DNA of 64,000 nucleotides from Thermicanus aegyptius DSM 12793. Its GTDB lineage: Bacteria > Bacillota > Bacilli > Thermicanales > Thermicanaceae. Under the pieces are notes generated by a model that was not told where the DNA came from, made no database searches, and saw only the letters and a list, made by a program, of their open reading frames with translations. The first letter of the stretch is position 1; every line of letters starts with the position of its first letter. Shown here in pieces: positions 8,090 to 17,657 of this stretch. The position numbers and the translations under genes are program-made. Location of the stretch: contig NZ_KI783301.1 of NCBI RefSeq assembly GCF_000510645.1, positions 2,022,420 to 2,086,419 of the forward strand. Direction: 5' to 3'.

Positions 8090-9420
8090 TCTATGTCACC
8101 CACTTTCATCGCGATTTCCCGTTCCAGTTCGTCACGAATGCTTTCCAACAGATAGAGGGAACCTGTAATAAAGAGGAGGTCTTCCTTTTCGGTGAGATGG
8201 AGGGCACTCTTTACCGCTTCAGTTGGCTCTTCTACTATATATATGGGCATCCGGGGATTTATGTTTCTTATTTTTTCCGCCAGTTGTTCAGGATCTAAGG
8301 CCCGCTTGTTCCTGGCTCGGGTAACGACGACGGTATGGGCCAAAGGGATGAGGGCTTGCAGCATCTCATCGGCCAGCTTGTCCTGCATAATGGATAGAAG
8401 AAGAATCATTTTGCGATAGGAATAGAGGGCCGGAATGGAGTGGGCCACCGCACGCATGCCGTGGGGATTGTGGGCTCCGTCCAGGAGGATGAGGGGATGC
8501 CGGTTTACCACTTCCATGCGTCCCGGATTTGCGGCTTTAACCAATCCCTTCCGTATGCCCTCCTCTTCCAGATGAAAGGCAAAGTAGGTACGCAGTAACT
8601 CCGCCGCCATGAGAGCGGTGGCTGCATTGGCAAATTGATGCTCTCCCTTAAGTCCTAAGTCGAGACCTTTAAGCTCTCGAAAAGGACTTTGGAACGTAAA
8701 GGTTTGCCTCTCATGATTCATAACCGGATCCAGGATGCGAAACTCTTCTCCCAGGCGATAGATGGATGCGCGTTTCTCCTTCGCCTGCTCTTCGATGACC
8801 CGACCTGCTTCACCGCCATTCACCCCTGTTACCACAGGAACTCCCGGCTTAATAATCCCCGCTTTTTGGAATGCAATTTCTCCCAATGTATTTCCAAGGA
8901 TATGCATATGGTCGAAGGCCACATTGGTAATGAGGCTAATGAGGGGATAAACCACGTTGGTGGAGTCATGGAGGCCCCCCAGCCCGGTTTCCCAAATCAC
9001 CAGATCGGGATAGGTATACCTGGCAAAATAGAGGATGGCGATCATGGTGAGGATCTCAAATTCGGTTGGGGCGCCTTCCTCCGTAAGGGCTAATTCATCG
9101 GCCAACTCTTTTAAAGTCGTGGCGATTTCCACCAGCGCCCCTTCCTGAATCTCTTCGCCATTATAGGCGATGCGGCTTAGATAGGTGGTGTTCCCAGGGG
9201 AGATGTAAGTTCCTACATCGTACCCGTTTTCCCTGAAGATCGAAGCAAGAAAGGCAACATTTGACCCCTTGCCGTTCGTCCCGGCGATGTGGACGAATTT
9301 AAGCTGACGTTCCGGGTGGTTCAACCGTTCAAGCATCCGGACCATGCGATCCGTTCCCGGCTTATAACCGAAGGGGCGCAAACTTTTGATCCAGTCTACC
9401 GCTTCCTGTCTGTTTTTCAT
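8086..9420 (-). CDS. folC: Folylpolyglutamate / dihydrofolate synthase
   Basis: A 444-residue cytoplasmic Mur-ligase-fold enzyme that adds glutamate to folates (and in many bacteria to dihydropteroate). Diagnostic motifs are the P-loop HIAGTNGKGSNVAFLASI near residue 45, YISPG, the omega-loop region WETGLGGLHDSTNV, and LLDGAHNPHGM in the C-terminal domain. It follows valS with a 14-base gap, the same order as in Bacillus subtilis, and overlaps murC by four bases. Confidence 0.95.
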   Translation of the reverse strand: MKNRQEAVDWIKSLRPFGYKPGTDRMVRMLERLNHPERQLKFVHIAGTNGKGSNVAFLASIFRENGYDVGTYISPGNTTYLSRIAYNGEEIQEGALVEIATTLKELADELALTEEGAPTEFEILTMIAILYFARYTYPDLVIWETGLGGLHDSTNVVYPLISLITNVAFDHMHILGNTLGEIAFQKAGIIKPGVPVVTGVNGGEAGRVIEEQAKEKRASIYRLGEEFRILDPVMNHERQTFTFQSPFRELKGLDLGLKGEHQFANAATALMAAELLRTYFAFHLEEEGIRKGLVKAANPGRMEVVNRHPLILLDGAHNPHGMRAVAHSIPALYSYRKMILLLSIMQDKLADEMLQALIPLAHTVVVTRARNKRALDPEQLAEKIRNINPRMPIYIVEEPTEAVKSALHLTEKEDLLFITGSLYLLESIRDELEREIAMKVGDID

Positions 9421-9434
9421 GTGGATTCTTCTCC

Positions 9435-12131
9435 CTATTTTCCTTGAAGTTCCTGTAAGCGGGCAAGTACTTTTTCCCGTTTCTCCAGGTAATCCCGTTC
9501 TTTCTCTCGTTCCTCTTCCACCACGTGGGGAGGAGCCTTCTCGACGAAATTCCGATTGGCCAGTTTTTTCGCCACCCTCTCCACTTCACTGTCGAGGCGT
9601 TTCAGTTCCCGGCTGAGGCGCTCCACTTCTTGATCAAGATCAATGAGCCCCTCCAAGGGCAGGAATACTTCTCCTCCGGTAAAAACGGCGGCGACGGCCT
9701 TTGCCGGTTTTTTCACATCGGTGTCGATGGTAAGCCGTTCCAGATTGAAAAAGCGATCCAGGTATGCCCGGTTCCGGGCGATTCGCTCCTTCATCTTCTC
9801 ATCATCGACGTGGATGAGGAGTTCGATCGGGCGGCTCACGGGGACATTCATCTCCGCCCTGAGGTTTCGAACCTGGCGGATCAATTCCATCATGGTCTTC
9901 ATCTCTTCCACCGCTTCTGGGAAGCGGAATTCTTCCCTCTCCTCAGGCCACGGCGCAATCACGATGCTCTCCCCTTCATGGGGAAGGGCTTGCCAGATTT
10001 CTTCGGTGATGAAGGGCATAAAGGGGTGAAGCATGCGAAGGGCTTGATCCAGTACATAACGGAGGACCTTTTGGGTTTTTCGTTTGGCGCCTTCATCTTC
10101 CCCATAGAGGGTTGGTTTCGCCAATTCGATATACCAGTCGCAGAAATCATCCCAGATGAAGTCGTAGAGGAGGCGTCCTGCCTCACCAAACTCGTAGGCG
10201 TTCAAATTTTTGGTGAGCGCTCCCGCCGTTTCATTAAGTCGGTGAAGGATCCATCGATCCACGGTATCCAAGCCTTCCGGCTCGATTTTAGCATCATCCA
10301 TCTTGAAATCTTCCAGATTCATGAGGGCGAAGCGGGATGCGTTCCAAATCTTGTTGGCGAAATTCCGGGCCGCCTCCACCCGCTCCCAGCGGAAACGGCT
10401 ATCCTGTCCCGGGGTAATGCCTGTGGAGAGCATAAACCGCATGGCATCCGCTCCGTACTGTTCAATCACTTCCATGGGGTCTACACCATTCCCCAGGGAC
10501 TTGGACATCTTCCTCCCTTCCGCATCCCGGATGAGACCTGTAATAATCACCGTTTTGAACGGATTTTTCCCGGTGAATTCAAGGGCTGTAAAGATCATAC
10601 GGGCCACCCAGAAGTAGATGATGTCATAGCCCGTCAGCAAAACATCGGTGGGATAGAAGTAACGGAAATCTTCCGTATCCTCAGGCCAGCCCAGAGTGGA
10701 GAAGGGCCAAAGGGCGGAACTAAACCAGGTGTCCAACACATCCTCATCCTGATGAAGATGGGTGCCTCCGCAGCGGGGACATTTCTCTACCTCCTCCCTG
10801 GAGACGGTCATCTCCCCACAATCGTCGCAATACCAAGCCGGAATGCGGTGCCCCCACCAGAGCTGCCGGGAGATGCACCAGTCGTGGACATTCTCGATCC
10901 AGTTCAGGTAGATCTTCTTAAAACGGTCGGGAACAAAGCGAACGGCAACCTGATCCTCCCCCTCCATCAACGCGTCATCGAGATGGGCTTGCCGAATCGC
11001 CTGTTCCGCGAGCGGCTTCATCTTCACAAACCATTGGGTGGAGAGATACGGCTCCACCACGGCTCCGCTCCGTTCGCTGTGGCCGACGGCATGGGTATGG
11101 TCTTCCACTTTAAAGCAGACTCCCATCTCGGTCAGGTCTTCCACGATCCGTTTGCGGCATTCGTACCGGTCGAGCCCTCTATATTTTCCTGCATTTTCAT
11201 TCATATGGGCCGTTTCATCCATGACGACGATGGCTTCCAAATGGTGGCGAAGCCCCATTTCAAAGTCGTTGGGGTCATGGGCAGGGGTTACCTTTACCGC
11301 ACCGCTTCCAAACTCCCGGTCCACGTAATCATCGGCAATGATGGGGATTTCCCGTCCCACAATGGGGAGGATGACGGTTTTCCCAATCAGGTGTTTATAG
11401 CGGTCATCGTCGGGATGGACGGCAACCCCCGTGTCGCCCAGCATCGTCTCCGGCCTGGTGGTGGCCACCTCGATGAAACCTTCTTCTCCTTTTAAGGGAT
11501 AGCGAAGGTGATAAAGCTTCCCTTGGACCTCTTTATGAATCACTTCGATGTCGGAGATGGCGGTGCGGGCAACCGGATCCCAGTTGATGATGTATTTCCC
11601 CCGATAGATGAGGCCCTTCTCGTAAAGGCGGACGAAAACCTCCCGAACCGCCCTGGAAAGTCCCTCATCCATGGTGAAACGTTCCCGGGTGTAATCGACG
11701 GAGACGCCCATCTTCTCCCACTGATCCCGGATCACGGAGGCATATTTTTCCTTCCATTCCCATACTTTTTCAACAAACTTCTCCCTTCCCAGGTCGTACC
11801 GGGTTAACCCTTCTTTGCGGAGCATCGCCTCTACCCGGGCTTGGGTGGCAATTCCGGCATGGTCCATCCCAGGCAGCCAAAGGGCGGCATATCCCTGCAT
11901 CCGCTTGAAGCGGATCAAAATGTCCTGCAGGGTGTTGTTCAGGGCATGGCCGATGTGAAGGTTTCCGGTCACATTGGGGGGAGGGATCACGATGGTGAAG
12001 GGTTTCTTCTCCGGATCCCGGGACGGGGTGAAGAAACCCTTTTCCACCCACCAGCGGTACCATTTCTTTTCCGCTTCTTTCGGTTGATAGGTCTTGGGTA
12101 GCTCTCTCTTCGGGGTCGTCATCTTCTCCAA
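9435..12131 (-). CDS. valS: Valyl-tRNA synthetase
   Basis: An 898-residue class I synthetase that charges tRNA-Val. The HIGH motif appears as [14 protein letters not shown] near residue 50 and KMSKS as [12 protein letters not shown] near 530; the CP1 editing domain ([18 protein letters not shown]) is intact. A C-terminal coiled coil ([18 protein letters not shown] to the end) matches the ValRS tRNA-binding arm. The most likely start is a TTG at 12131, seven bases after AAGGAGG; an in-frame ATG nine bases on is too far from that site. The gene is controlled by the T-box leader directly upstream. Confidence 0.97.
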   Translation of the reverse strand: MEKMTTPKRELPKTYQPKEAEKKWYRWWVEKGFFTPSRDPEKKPFTIVIPPPNVTGNLHIGHALNNTLQDILIRFKRMQGYAALWLPGMDHAGIATQARVEAMLRKEGLTRYDLGREKFVEKVWEWKEKYASVIRDQWEKMGVSVDYTRERFTMDEGLSRAVREVFVRLYEKGLIYRGKYIINWDPVARTAISDIEVIHKEVQGKLYHLRYPLKGEEGFIEVATTRPETMLGDTGVAVHPDDDRYKHLIGKTVILPIVGREIPIIADDYVDREFGSGAVKVTPAHDPNDFEMGLRHHLEAIVVMDETAHMNENAGKYRGLDRYECRKRIVEDLTEMGVCFKVEDHTHAVGHSERSGAVVEPYLSTQWFVKMKPLAEQAIRQAHLDDALMEGEDQVAVRFVPDRFKKIYLNWIENVHDWCISRQLWWGHRIPAWYCDDCGEMTVSREEVEKCPRCGGTHLHQDEDVLDTWFSSALWPFSTLGWPEDTEDFRYFYPTDVLLTGYDIIYFWVARMIFTALEFTGKNPFKTVIITGLIRDAEGRKMSKSLGNGVDPMEVIEQYGADAMRFMLSTGITPGQDSRFRWERVEAARNFANKIWNASRFALMNLEDFKMDDAKIEPEGLDTVDRWILHRLNETAGALTKNLNAYEFGEAGRLLYDFIWDDFCDWYIELAKPTLYGEDEGAKRKTQKVLRYVLDQALRMLHPFMPFITEEIWQALPHEGESIVIAPWPEEREEFRFPEAVEEMKTMMELIRQVRNLRAEMNVPVSRPIELLIHVDDEKMKERIARNRAYLDRFFNLERLTIDTDVKKPAKAVAAVFTGGEVFLPLEGLIDLDQEVERLSRELKRLDSEVERVAKKLANRNFVEKAPPHVVEEEREKERDYLEKREKVLARLQELQGK

Positions 12132-12153
12132 TATAGTCCCTCCTTCTTACACA

Positions 12154-12464
12154 TAAAAAAACCTCCATCCTAAAAAGGACGAAGGGTTGCTTCGCGGTAC
12201 CACCTTAGTTCGCAAGGAATTTCCATCGGGTCAAACACCATTCGCCTGGATGATCCCCATAGGGAAAGGGTACGCTCCTTGCGCTCTCCTTTGGATAACG
12301 GCTTTTTTTGCCGGGCCGCCTTACTTATGTTCAGGCGACCAACTCCAGGGCGACTTCAGGCATTGCCTCCAGAGGTCTTTCAGCCCAAGGACCTCCTCTC
12401 TTCAGTGAGGATCAACCTTACTCCTCCCCTTCCCTGCTGTTCGCTGATTCACAATCCCTGTTTA
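12154..12464 (-). promoter_or_regulatory. T-box leader controlling valS
   Basis: Minus-strand leader RNA of about 310 nt. It contains the invariant T-box sequence AAGGTGGTACCGCG (complement of 12193-12206) and, directly downstream, a terminator hairpin CCCTTCGTCC / GGATGGAGG with a T run (12154-12186). Uncharged tRNA-Val is expected to pair with the T-box bulge and stabilise the antiterminator. An AGTA on the 5' side and GAA-GTC on the 3' side of stem I fit a specifier loop; the GTC valine codon would be at 12352-12354. The T-box and terminator are seen directly; the specifier assignment is a manual reading. Confidence 0.95.
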
Positions 12465-12470
12465 TCCTAT

Positions 12471-12499
12471 ACTATATTCATTTTAAAATGGATTGTCAA
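12471..12499 (-). promoter_or_regulatory. Sigma-A promoter of the valS T-box transcript
   Basis: A consensus -35 TTGACA (complement of 12494-12499), a 17-base spacer and -10 TATAGT (complement of 12471-12476), oriented toward valS. Transcription should begin near 12464. Confidence 0.85.
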
Positions 12500-12634
12500 T
12501 CTGCGTGAAAACAGAGGCGTTTAACCAAGCAGGAACGTCCGGCCGAACCCCTTCATACGATAAGAAAGAGAGGTTCCGAATGGAAAGAGACGAATCGGGA
12601 TTTGAGGATGTCCGGTTCCATCAGGGGGATCATC

Positions 12635-12811
12635 ATGAAGAAAAAAATTACCGAGTGGTTGATCAAATCGAAAAAAGGAATTAAAGCCTTTATGTTGCCT
12701 GTATTAATTCTCTATTTTATCCGTACCCTTTTCATTCCAACGTTTATCGACGTTTTCATCCTCTTCATCCTCTTCCTTCTCTATATTGGATCCATTCTGG
12801 AATGGTATTAA
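12635..12811 (+). CDS. Small membrane protein of unknown function
   Basis: A 58-residue protein. The ATG at 12635 is preceded by AGGGGG at good spacing and is preferred to an ATG at 12602. It has a lysine-rich amphipathic start (KKKITEWLIKSKKGIK) and two hydrophobic stretches making up most of the rest. It faces ysxE tail to tail with only three bases between stop codons, and its opposite orientation to the valS leader suggests an independent gene. I do not recognise the family. Confidence 0.5.
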   Translation: MKKKITEWLIKSKKGIKAFMLPVLILYFIRTLFIPTFIDVFILFILFLLYIGSILEWY

Positions 12812-12814
12812 GCG

Positions 12815-13804
12815 CTAGAACGACCGGGGAGGAGCGACCACAAGGCGAAAGAAAGCTTGCTCATCCAACAGCTTTTCAAAACGGCGGACAAGTTCGATCT
12901 CAAACCAGGAGCCTTTCATTTTTCCTTCATAGTATTGTTCCAGGAAGCGGGTGACCTCGATCGGATAGAGGAAGGAAAGGGGAAGAAGCCTGCGCTGGAA
13001 AGGGTCCAGCTCATTTTTCGCCAGGTAGGCGCTGAGCCATGACTCCAGCTCTTCCTTCCTCCTCGTTTTCCGGAGGAAGTGGCGGAGGAAATAAACGAGG
13101 TCTCTGACGGGAAGATCATAGACGGAATGAGTAAAGTTCAGAAAGTAAGGATGCTCCGCCACCAGCACATGATCGGTGGAGAGTCGTCCATGGCAAAAGG
13201 TGATGACCGATTCCTCCTCTTTTTCCCATTCCAGGATTCCTGCTTCTAATTCGGCCGCCGCCTTCCCCGACATTTCAAGCAGATCCTCCACATTGGCCAT
13301 GAAGACGGCGTCAACGGGTGAGGGATAGGCATGTTTAGCCACCCTCTCTTTCCATGCGATCATTTGCTTCATGCGCCGGTTCCAGTTTTTTAAGAGTTCC
13401 TGCCCCGCCGGGAGGAGCGTCTCCCTCGTCTTCACCTCCTGGCGCATTACCCGGTGAATGCGGGCAAGGCGCTCCATCGCCTCCTTCACCCAATCGGTTT
13501 CTGCGAAAAGCTCTTCTCCGGTTCTCCCCTCGATCCAGGGAGTGAGCAGATAATTTCCTTCTTCACGCTCTAAAAAGAGTCTCCCCCCCCTTTCCGGCAG
13601 CGGGTAAATGGGGCCATCCACCTTAAACCGGGCCAGACCCTCGAGGGAGGCGGTGATTCGTTCAAGGCGGGTGGAGGAGGCTTTTGTTTTTTTAAGGGCA
13701 AAGGTGCCCCCCAGCGTAGTAATCTTCCATACCTCCCTCTTCTTTTGCAGTGAGGTTGGATGAAGCCCGTACGCTTCTAAGACAGGTTTCAATTCTTTCT
13801 CCAT
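12815..13804 (-). CDS. ysxE: CotS/YsxE-family spore coat-associated kinase-like protein
   Basis: A 329-residue protein of the phosphotransferase/kinase-like fold found in CotS, YutH and YsxE of endospore formers. Visible are a glycine-poor N-lobe with FALKKTKAS, the lobe hinge LLTPWIEGRTG, and a catalytic-like FCHGRLSTDHVL in place of the usual HGDLH.xN, so kinase activity is uncertain. Its start lies just past the spoVID stop, the same spoVID-ysxE order as in Bacillus subtilis, which argues for a role in spore coat assembly in the mother cell. Confidence 0.85.
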   Translation of the reverse strand: MEKELKPVLEAYGLHPTSLQKKREVWKITTLGGTFALKKTKASSTRLERITASLEGLARFKVDGPIYPLPERGGRLFLEREEGNYLLTPWIEGRTGEELFAETDWVKEAMERLARIHRVMRQEVKTRETLLPAGQELLKNWNRRMKQMIAWKERVAKHAYPSPVDAVFMANVEDLLEMSGKAAAELEAGILEWEKEEESVITFCHGRLSTDHVLVAEHPYFLNFTHSVYDLPVRDLVYFLRHFLRKTRRKEELESWLSAYLAKNELDPFQRRLLPLSFLYPIEVTRFLEQYYEGKMKGSWFEIELVRRFEKLLDEQAFFRLVVAPPRSF

Positions 13805-13808
13805 GGTT

Positions 13809-15053
13809 TTATCTCACTTTGCGTACCGGAATTTTGATCACACCTTTGATTTCTCTTCCGGAACTGAGCCCGTTGTATCGGAGGATCTCCTCCGCCTTCA
13901 TCTGGAAACGTTCTGCGATTTCTTCAATGCTCTCATCCGGTTGCACGAAGCATAACCTCATCTGAGCCTTTTCTTCCTCTTGTCCAGGGAATAATTTCTT
14001 AAACAGGGAGATGCCTATTTTCTCCGGTGTCAGGGCTTCTTTCATCATCTTTTGAGGAAGGGAAACCTTCGGATCTTCATTGAGCCCCCCCTTCTCTTTT
14101 GCTACAGGCGCTTTCTCTTTCTCTGGCGCGATGGCCCCTTTTAAGAAATCATCGGAGGGTTCGGGGATGGGTTTCGGCTCTTTCTCAAGGGGAATTTCTT
14201 TTTCAGGCTTTTTCACTTCCTTTTCTACTTTTTCTACTTTGGGAGGTTCTTCTTCAAACGCTATTTTTCCTTCAATCTCTATTTCGATTTTCACCTCCTC
14301 TTCTTCCACCTTTTCTTCTACGGGAGGCATTTCCTTTAGAGGCGGCTTTTTCTCCGCCCGGTCTTCAGGATGAGCAGCAGAGGCGGGAAGGACTTCGATG
14401 TTCTGATCTTTCGGGAGAGGTTTAGCTTCCGTGATCGGATACGTCTCCTGCTCATAGGGATCCTCCTCCTCGAAACCCGACGGTTCCTCCTCTTTCTCAG
14501 CCGATACGGCAGCCTCCTCTTTTTTCTCAGGAACCGTCTCTTCCTCCCCCTTCTGGTTAAATCCTCGCTCCCAATGGGAGGTTTTTTCTACCAGCGGCTC
14601 GCCTGCGTGATCCAGGAGCGGGTAGATTTCCTCTCTTTTCTCATTTCCGCTCTTTATGCCGTCCAACTCCACTTCCGCAGTCACGAGGAGACGGTTAGAG
14701 GCTATAAGCTCATAATCAAGGCTATTAATCTGGAGAATCACGCCGTTTTCATCCACCCGATAGGCAGGAAGGGAGATATCTACCGGAATGCGGTAATAGA
14801 TTTTTCGCAATGCCCTTCGATGGTAGACCTCTTTTTCCGGAAGGTAAGGAGGGGTGATCCCTTCCGACATTTCCCCGATTTCATATTCCCCGCTAAAGGT
14901 GAGAAATCCCCGAATCCGATAAGCATTTTGTACTGCCACCATCTCGATTTCCGGAAGAAGCTCTACATTTACGATTTGGGAGGAATCCTGCAGGTTATCC
15001 TCCAGGGGGATTCTCTCCTGAAGCTCAAAGGTAATTCGATTCCCCTTTTCCAT
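13809..15053 (-). CDS. spoVID: Spore coat encasement protein with LysM domain
   Basis: About 414 residues. SpoVID drives spreading of coat proteins around the forespore and ends in a LysM domain. Here the N-terminal part is a beta-rich domain (about residues 5-150, including VNVELLPEIEMVAV), the centre is extremely Glu/Lys/Pro-rich and probably disordered, and the last 50 residues are a LysM (ESIEEIAERFQMKAEEILRYNG). The frame is open to 15146, but an AAAAGGAGG site lies just upstream of ATG 15062 and ATG 15053; I prefer 15053 by spacing and by the short N-terminus of known SpoVID. Adjacent to ysxE as in Bacillus. Confidence 0.88.
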   Translation of the reverse strand: MEKGNRITFELQERIPLEDNLQDSSQIVNVELLPEIEMVAVQNAYRIRGFLTFSGEYEIGEMSEGITPPYLPEKEVYHRRALRKIYYRIPVDISLPAYRVDENGVILQINSLDYELIASNRLLVTAEVELDGIKSGNEKREEIYPLLDHAGEPLVEKTSHWERGFNQKGEEETVPEKKEEAAVSAEKEEEPSGFEEEDPYEQETYPITEAKPLPKDQNIEVLPASAAHPEDRAEKKPPLKEMPPVEEKVEEEEVKIEIEIEGKIAFEEEPPKVEKVEKEVKKPEKEIPLEKEPKPIPEPSDDFLKGAIAPEKEKAPVAKEKGGLNEDPKVSLPQKMMKEALTPEKIGISLFKKLFPGQEEEKAQMRLCFVQPDESIEEIAERFQMKAEEILRYNGLSSGREIKGVIKIPVRKVR

Positions 15054-15154
15054 GATCAACATGTCCTCCTTTTCCCACATTTCCCATACGTTTGGCCTTA
15101 TATCCCCTATACTATATGGGTTTCGTCCCCGGATTATGACGGGCAAAAGGCGAC

Positions 15155-15195
15155 AAAAAAACCGCTGCCTTCTCTCGTTTTAAACAAGGCAACGG
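15155..15195 (-). terminator. Rho-independent terminator after ispH
   Basis: On the minus strand CCGTTGCCTT pairs with AAGGCAGCGG around a 14-base loop and is followed by seven T residues. It separates ispH from spoVID, so spoVID should have its own, presumably sporulation-specific, promoter. Confidence 0.85.
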
Positions 15196-15231
15196 CGTTC
15201 CAAACCGAGCGTTTCGATCGGGTCCATCCCT

Positions 15232-16215
15232 TCAGGAAAGAGTTGTGGAGGGAGGGGATGTAGGTCTCTCCTCTTTTTTCTTCCGAATGGGAGGAAGGAT
15301 CTTCCCCGTCTCCACCCTTCTCCTTCTTTCCCAGGTGGAGGGGTCTTCGGGATTAAATTGCTCCAGGTAATCGATCACTTCTTTTGTGATGGGGGTCGGC
15401 GTGGAGGCTCCGGAGGTGACCGCCACCTTTTTCTTATCGAGAAGCCACTCCGGTTTGATTTCCGTCACATCGGCTACGCGGTATGCCTTAACACCGGCGA
15501 TTTCTTCACTCACCTGGGCGAGGCGGTTTGAATTATTGCTCCGGGGGTCTCCCACGACGATGGTTAAGTCTGCCTCCTTCGCCTGCGCAGCTACCGCCTC
15601 CTGCCGAATCTGGGTGGCCATGCAGATCTCGTTATATACCTCGGCATGGGGGTATCGCTCGACGATCTTATCCATGAGGTGCTTAATATCCCATTGGCTC
15701 ATGGTGGTCTGGTTCGTGACGAGGAGTTTCCCGTCGGGTAAACGGAGTTTCTCCAGATCTTCCTCCTTCTCGATCAAGTGAACATGGGCCGGGTCGATCC
15801 CCACCGCTCCTTCCGGTTCCGGATGCCCTCTTTTCCCAATATAGAGGATCTCATACCCCTGCGCCCTCTTTTCTTCAATCAGGCGATGGGTCTTCGTCAC
15901 ATCGGGACAGGTGGCGTCTACCACGGTAAGTCCCTTCACCCGCGCTCTCTTCCTCACCTCCGGTGAAACTCCATGGGCGGTAAAGATGACGGTTCCCTTT
16001 TCAATCTTCTCCAAGATGGAGAGGCGATCCGGGCCATCTAAGGTGATGATGCCAACTTCTTCGAACGCTTCTACCACGTGCCGATTATGGACCAGCATGC
16101 CGAGAATGTAGATGGGGCGGGGGAGGCTTTTATCCATCGCCACCTGTTGGGCCAAGACCATCGCATCCACCACCCCGTAACAATATCCCCGGGGAGAGAT
16201 TTTGATCACTTCCAT
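15232..16215 (-). CDS. ispH: 4-hydroxy-3-methylbut-2-enyl diphosphate reductase
   Basis: A 327-residue iron-sulphur enzyme for the last step of the MEP isoprenoid pathway, giving IPP and DMAPP. The three cluster-binding cysteines are Cys12 (RGYCYGV), Cys103 (DATCPDV) and Cys198 (NEICMATQ); the substrate-contact motifs TAHGVSP and TSGASTP are also present. The start follows AAGGAGG at good spacing. It lies 50 bases behind hemL and probably shares its transcript. In Bacillus subtilis ispH is elsewhere, so its insertion between hemL and spoVID is unusual. Confidence 0.95.
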   Translation of the reverse strand: MEVIKISPRGYCYGVVDAMVLAQQVAMDKSLPRPIYILGMLVHNRHVVEAFEEVGIITLDGPDRLSILEKIEKGTVIFTAHGVSPEVRKRARVKGLTVVDATCPDVTKTHRLIEEKRAQGYEILYIGKRGHPEPEGAVGIDPAHVHLIEKEEDLEKLRLPDGKLLVTNQTTMSQWDIKHLMDKIVERYPHAEVYNEICMATQIRQEAVAAQAKEADLTIVVGDPRSNNSNRLAQVSEEIAGVKAYRVADVTEIKPEWLLDKKKVAVTSGASTPTPITKEVIDYLEQFNPEDPSTWERRRRVETGKILPPIRKKKEERPTSPPSTTLS

Positions 16216-16265
16216 CGGTCCACCTCCTTATTTCGCACAGAATAGGAATACTCCTTCATGAAAGA

Positions 16266-17555
16266 TTATAGGGATCTGAAGGCAATTCGCGCCGCCTCCA
16301 AGGTTCTTTCAATCTCTTTCTCCGTATGGGCGGTGGAAAGGAAGAGAGCCTCAAAGGCGGAAGGAGGCAGGTAGATGCCTTGATCTAACATTTTCCAGAA
16401 AAAGCGAATGAAGTGTCCCTGGTTTTGTCGGTTGGCCGTCGCAAAGTCGGTGACTTCTTCATCGGTGAAGAAGAGGGTCAGCATCGCTCCTACTTGGTTA
16501 ACGGTGGCGGGAACCCCGGCTTCCCTTGCCGCTTCCAGAAGGCCCTCTTTCAGGAGGAGACCGTTCTTCTGCAACCCTTCGTAGACTCCTGGCCTCTCCA
16601 GTTCTTCCAGAGTGGCAAGCCCTGCGGCCATGGCCAAGGGATTCCCGGAGAGGGTGCCCGCTTGGTAGACAGGCCCTGCGGGGGCGACGTTTTCCATGAT
16701 TTCCCTCTTTCCTCCATAGGCGCCCACGGGAAGGCCACCGCCGATCACCTTTCCCAGGGTGGTTAAATCCGGCGTTATACCGTAATGGCCTTGCGCCCCT
16801 CCCAGGCTCACCCGAAATCCGGTCATCACTTCATCAAAGATGAGGAGCGCGCCGTACTGCCGGGTGATCTCCCGCAAACCTTCCAAAAAGCCCGGTTTTG
16901 GCGGGACGACCCCCATGTTGCCGGCCACCGGTTCCAAGATGACGGCGGCCAGCTCTTCTCCGTGCCTTTGGAAGGCAAGCTTTACCGCTTCCAGATCGTT
17001 ATAGGGAACGGTGATGGTATGTTCGGCCGTCTTCGCCGGGACGCCCGGGCTATCGGGCAGTCCAAGCGTAGCAACCCCTGAACCTGCCTTGATGAGGAGG
17101 CTGTCTGCGTGGCCATGGTAGCAGCCGATAAACTTCATGATGAGATCCCGTCCCGTGTAGCCTCTGGCGAGACGAAGAGCGCTCATGGTGGCTTCCGTTC
17201 CCGAGTTCACCATGCGCACCATTTCGATGGAAGGGATCAGCTTCGTCACCTTTCGGGCCAATTCGATTTCCAGGGAAGTGGGAGCCCCAAAGCTGGTCCC
17301 CTTTTCCGCCGTCTTCGTAAGCGCTTCGATCACCTTAGGATGGGCATGCCCCAGGATAAGAGGTCCGTAGGATAAGACATAATCGATGTATTCATTGCCG
17401 TCTGCATCATAAATCCGGGAACCTTCTCCCCGCTCGATGAACAGGGGGCTTCCTCCCACCGATTTGAAAGCCCGGACCGGACTGTTTACTCCCCCAGGCA
17501 TTACCTCTACCGCTTCTTTATACCGTTCCTTTGAACGTTCAAAGCTCCGCTGCAT
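16266..17555 (-). CDS. hemL: Glutamate-1-semialdehyde 2,1-aminomutase
   Basis: A 429-residue PLP enzyme that converts glutamate-1-semialdehyde to 5-aminolevulinate, the step after HemA in the C5 haem pathway. Motifs include VNSPVRAF, the PLP-contact FDEVMTGFR, and the active-site lysine in [18 protein letters not shown]. The start at 17555 (after GAGGTGG) gives the usual length; an upstream in-frame extension to 17597 is not needed. In relatives it directly follows hemB; here 22 kb separates them and a candidate promoter of its own lies at 17633-17641. Confidence 0.97.
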   Translation of the reverse strand: MQRSFERSKERYKEAVEVMPGGVNSPVRAFKSVGGSPLFIERGEGSRIYDADGNEYIDYVLSYGPLILGHAHPKVIEALTKTAEKGTSFGAPTSLEIELARKVTKLIPSIEMVRMVNSGTEATMSALRLARGYTGRDLIMKFIGCYHGHADSLLIKAGSGVATLGLPDSPGVPAKTAEHTITVPYNDLEAVKLAFQRHGEELAAVILEPVAGNMGVVPPKPGFLEGLREITRQYGALLIFDEVMTGFRVSLGGAQGHYGITPDLTTLGKVIGGGLPVGAYGGKREIMENVAPAGPVYQAGTLSGNPLAMAAGLATLEELERPGVYEGLQKNGLLLKEGLLEAAREAGVPATVNQVGAMLTLFFTDEEVTDFATANRQNQGHFIRFFWKMLDQGIYLPPSAFEALFLSTAHTEKEIERTLEAARIAFRSL

Positions 17556-17632
17556 GGTTCCACCTCGCTTCAGGATTCGCACCGCTAAAATCCTCATTTA
17601 TTCTTTCGTACAGAGATTCCGTATTCCCCTTG

Positions 17633-17641
17633 ATTGTATCA
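17633..17641 (-). promoter_or_regulatory. Candidate extended -10 promoter of hemL
   Basis: Read on the minus strand the sequence is TGATACAAT, an extended -10 of TGn-TACAAT form, about 80 bases upstream of the hemL start and between hemL and the end of dctB. The -35 is poor. It is the only promoter-like sequence I found that could serve hemL now that it is separated from the hemAXCDB operon. Confidence 0.45.
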
Positions 17642-17657
17642 TTTTTAGAAAAAAACT

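Noticed and set aside
9525-11495. A 656-codon open frame on the plus strand
   Set aside because: It is the exact antisense of valS, whose protein motifs are unmistakable; the frame has no family features and arises from codon bias of the synthetase gene.
14370-15263. A 297-codon plus-strand frame opposite spoVID
   Set aside because: It is antisense to the Glu/Lys-rich spoVID region and crosses the ispH terminator; there is no recognisable domain.
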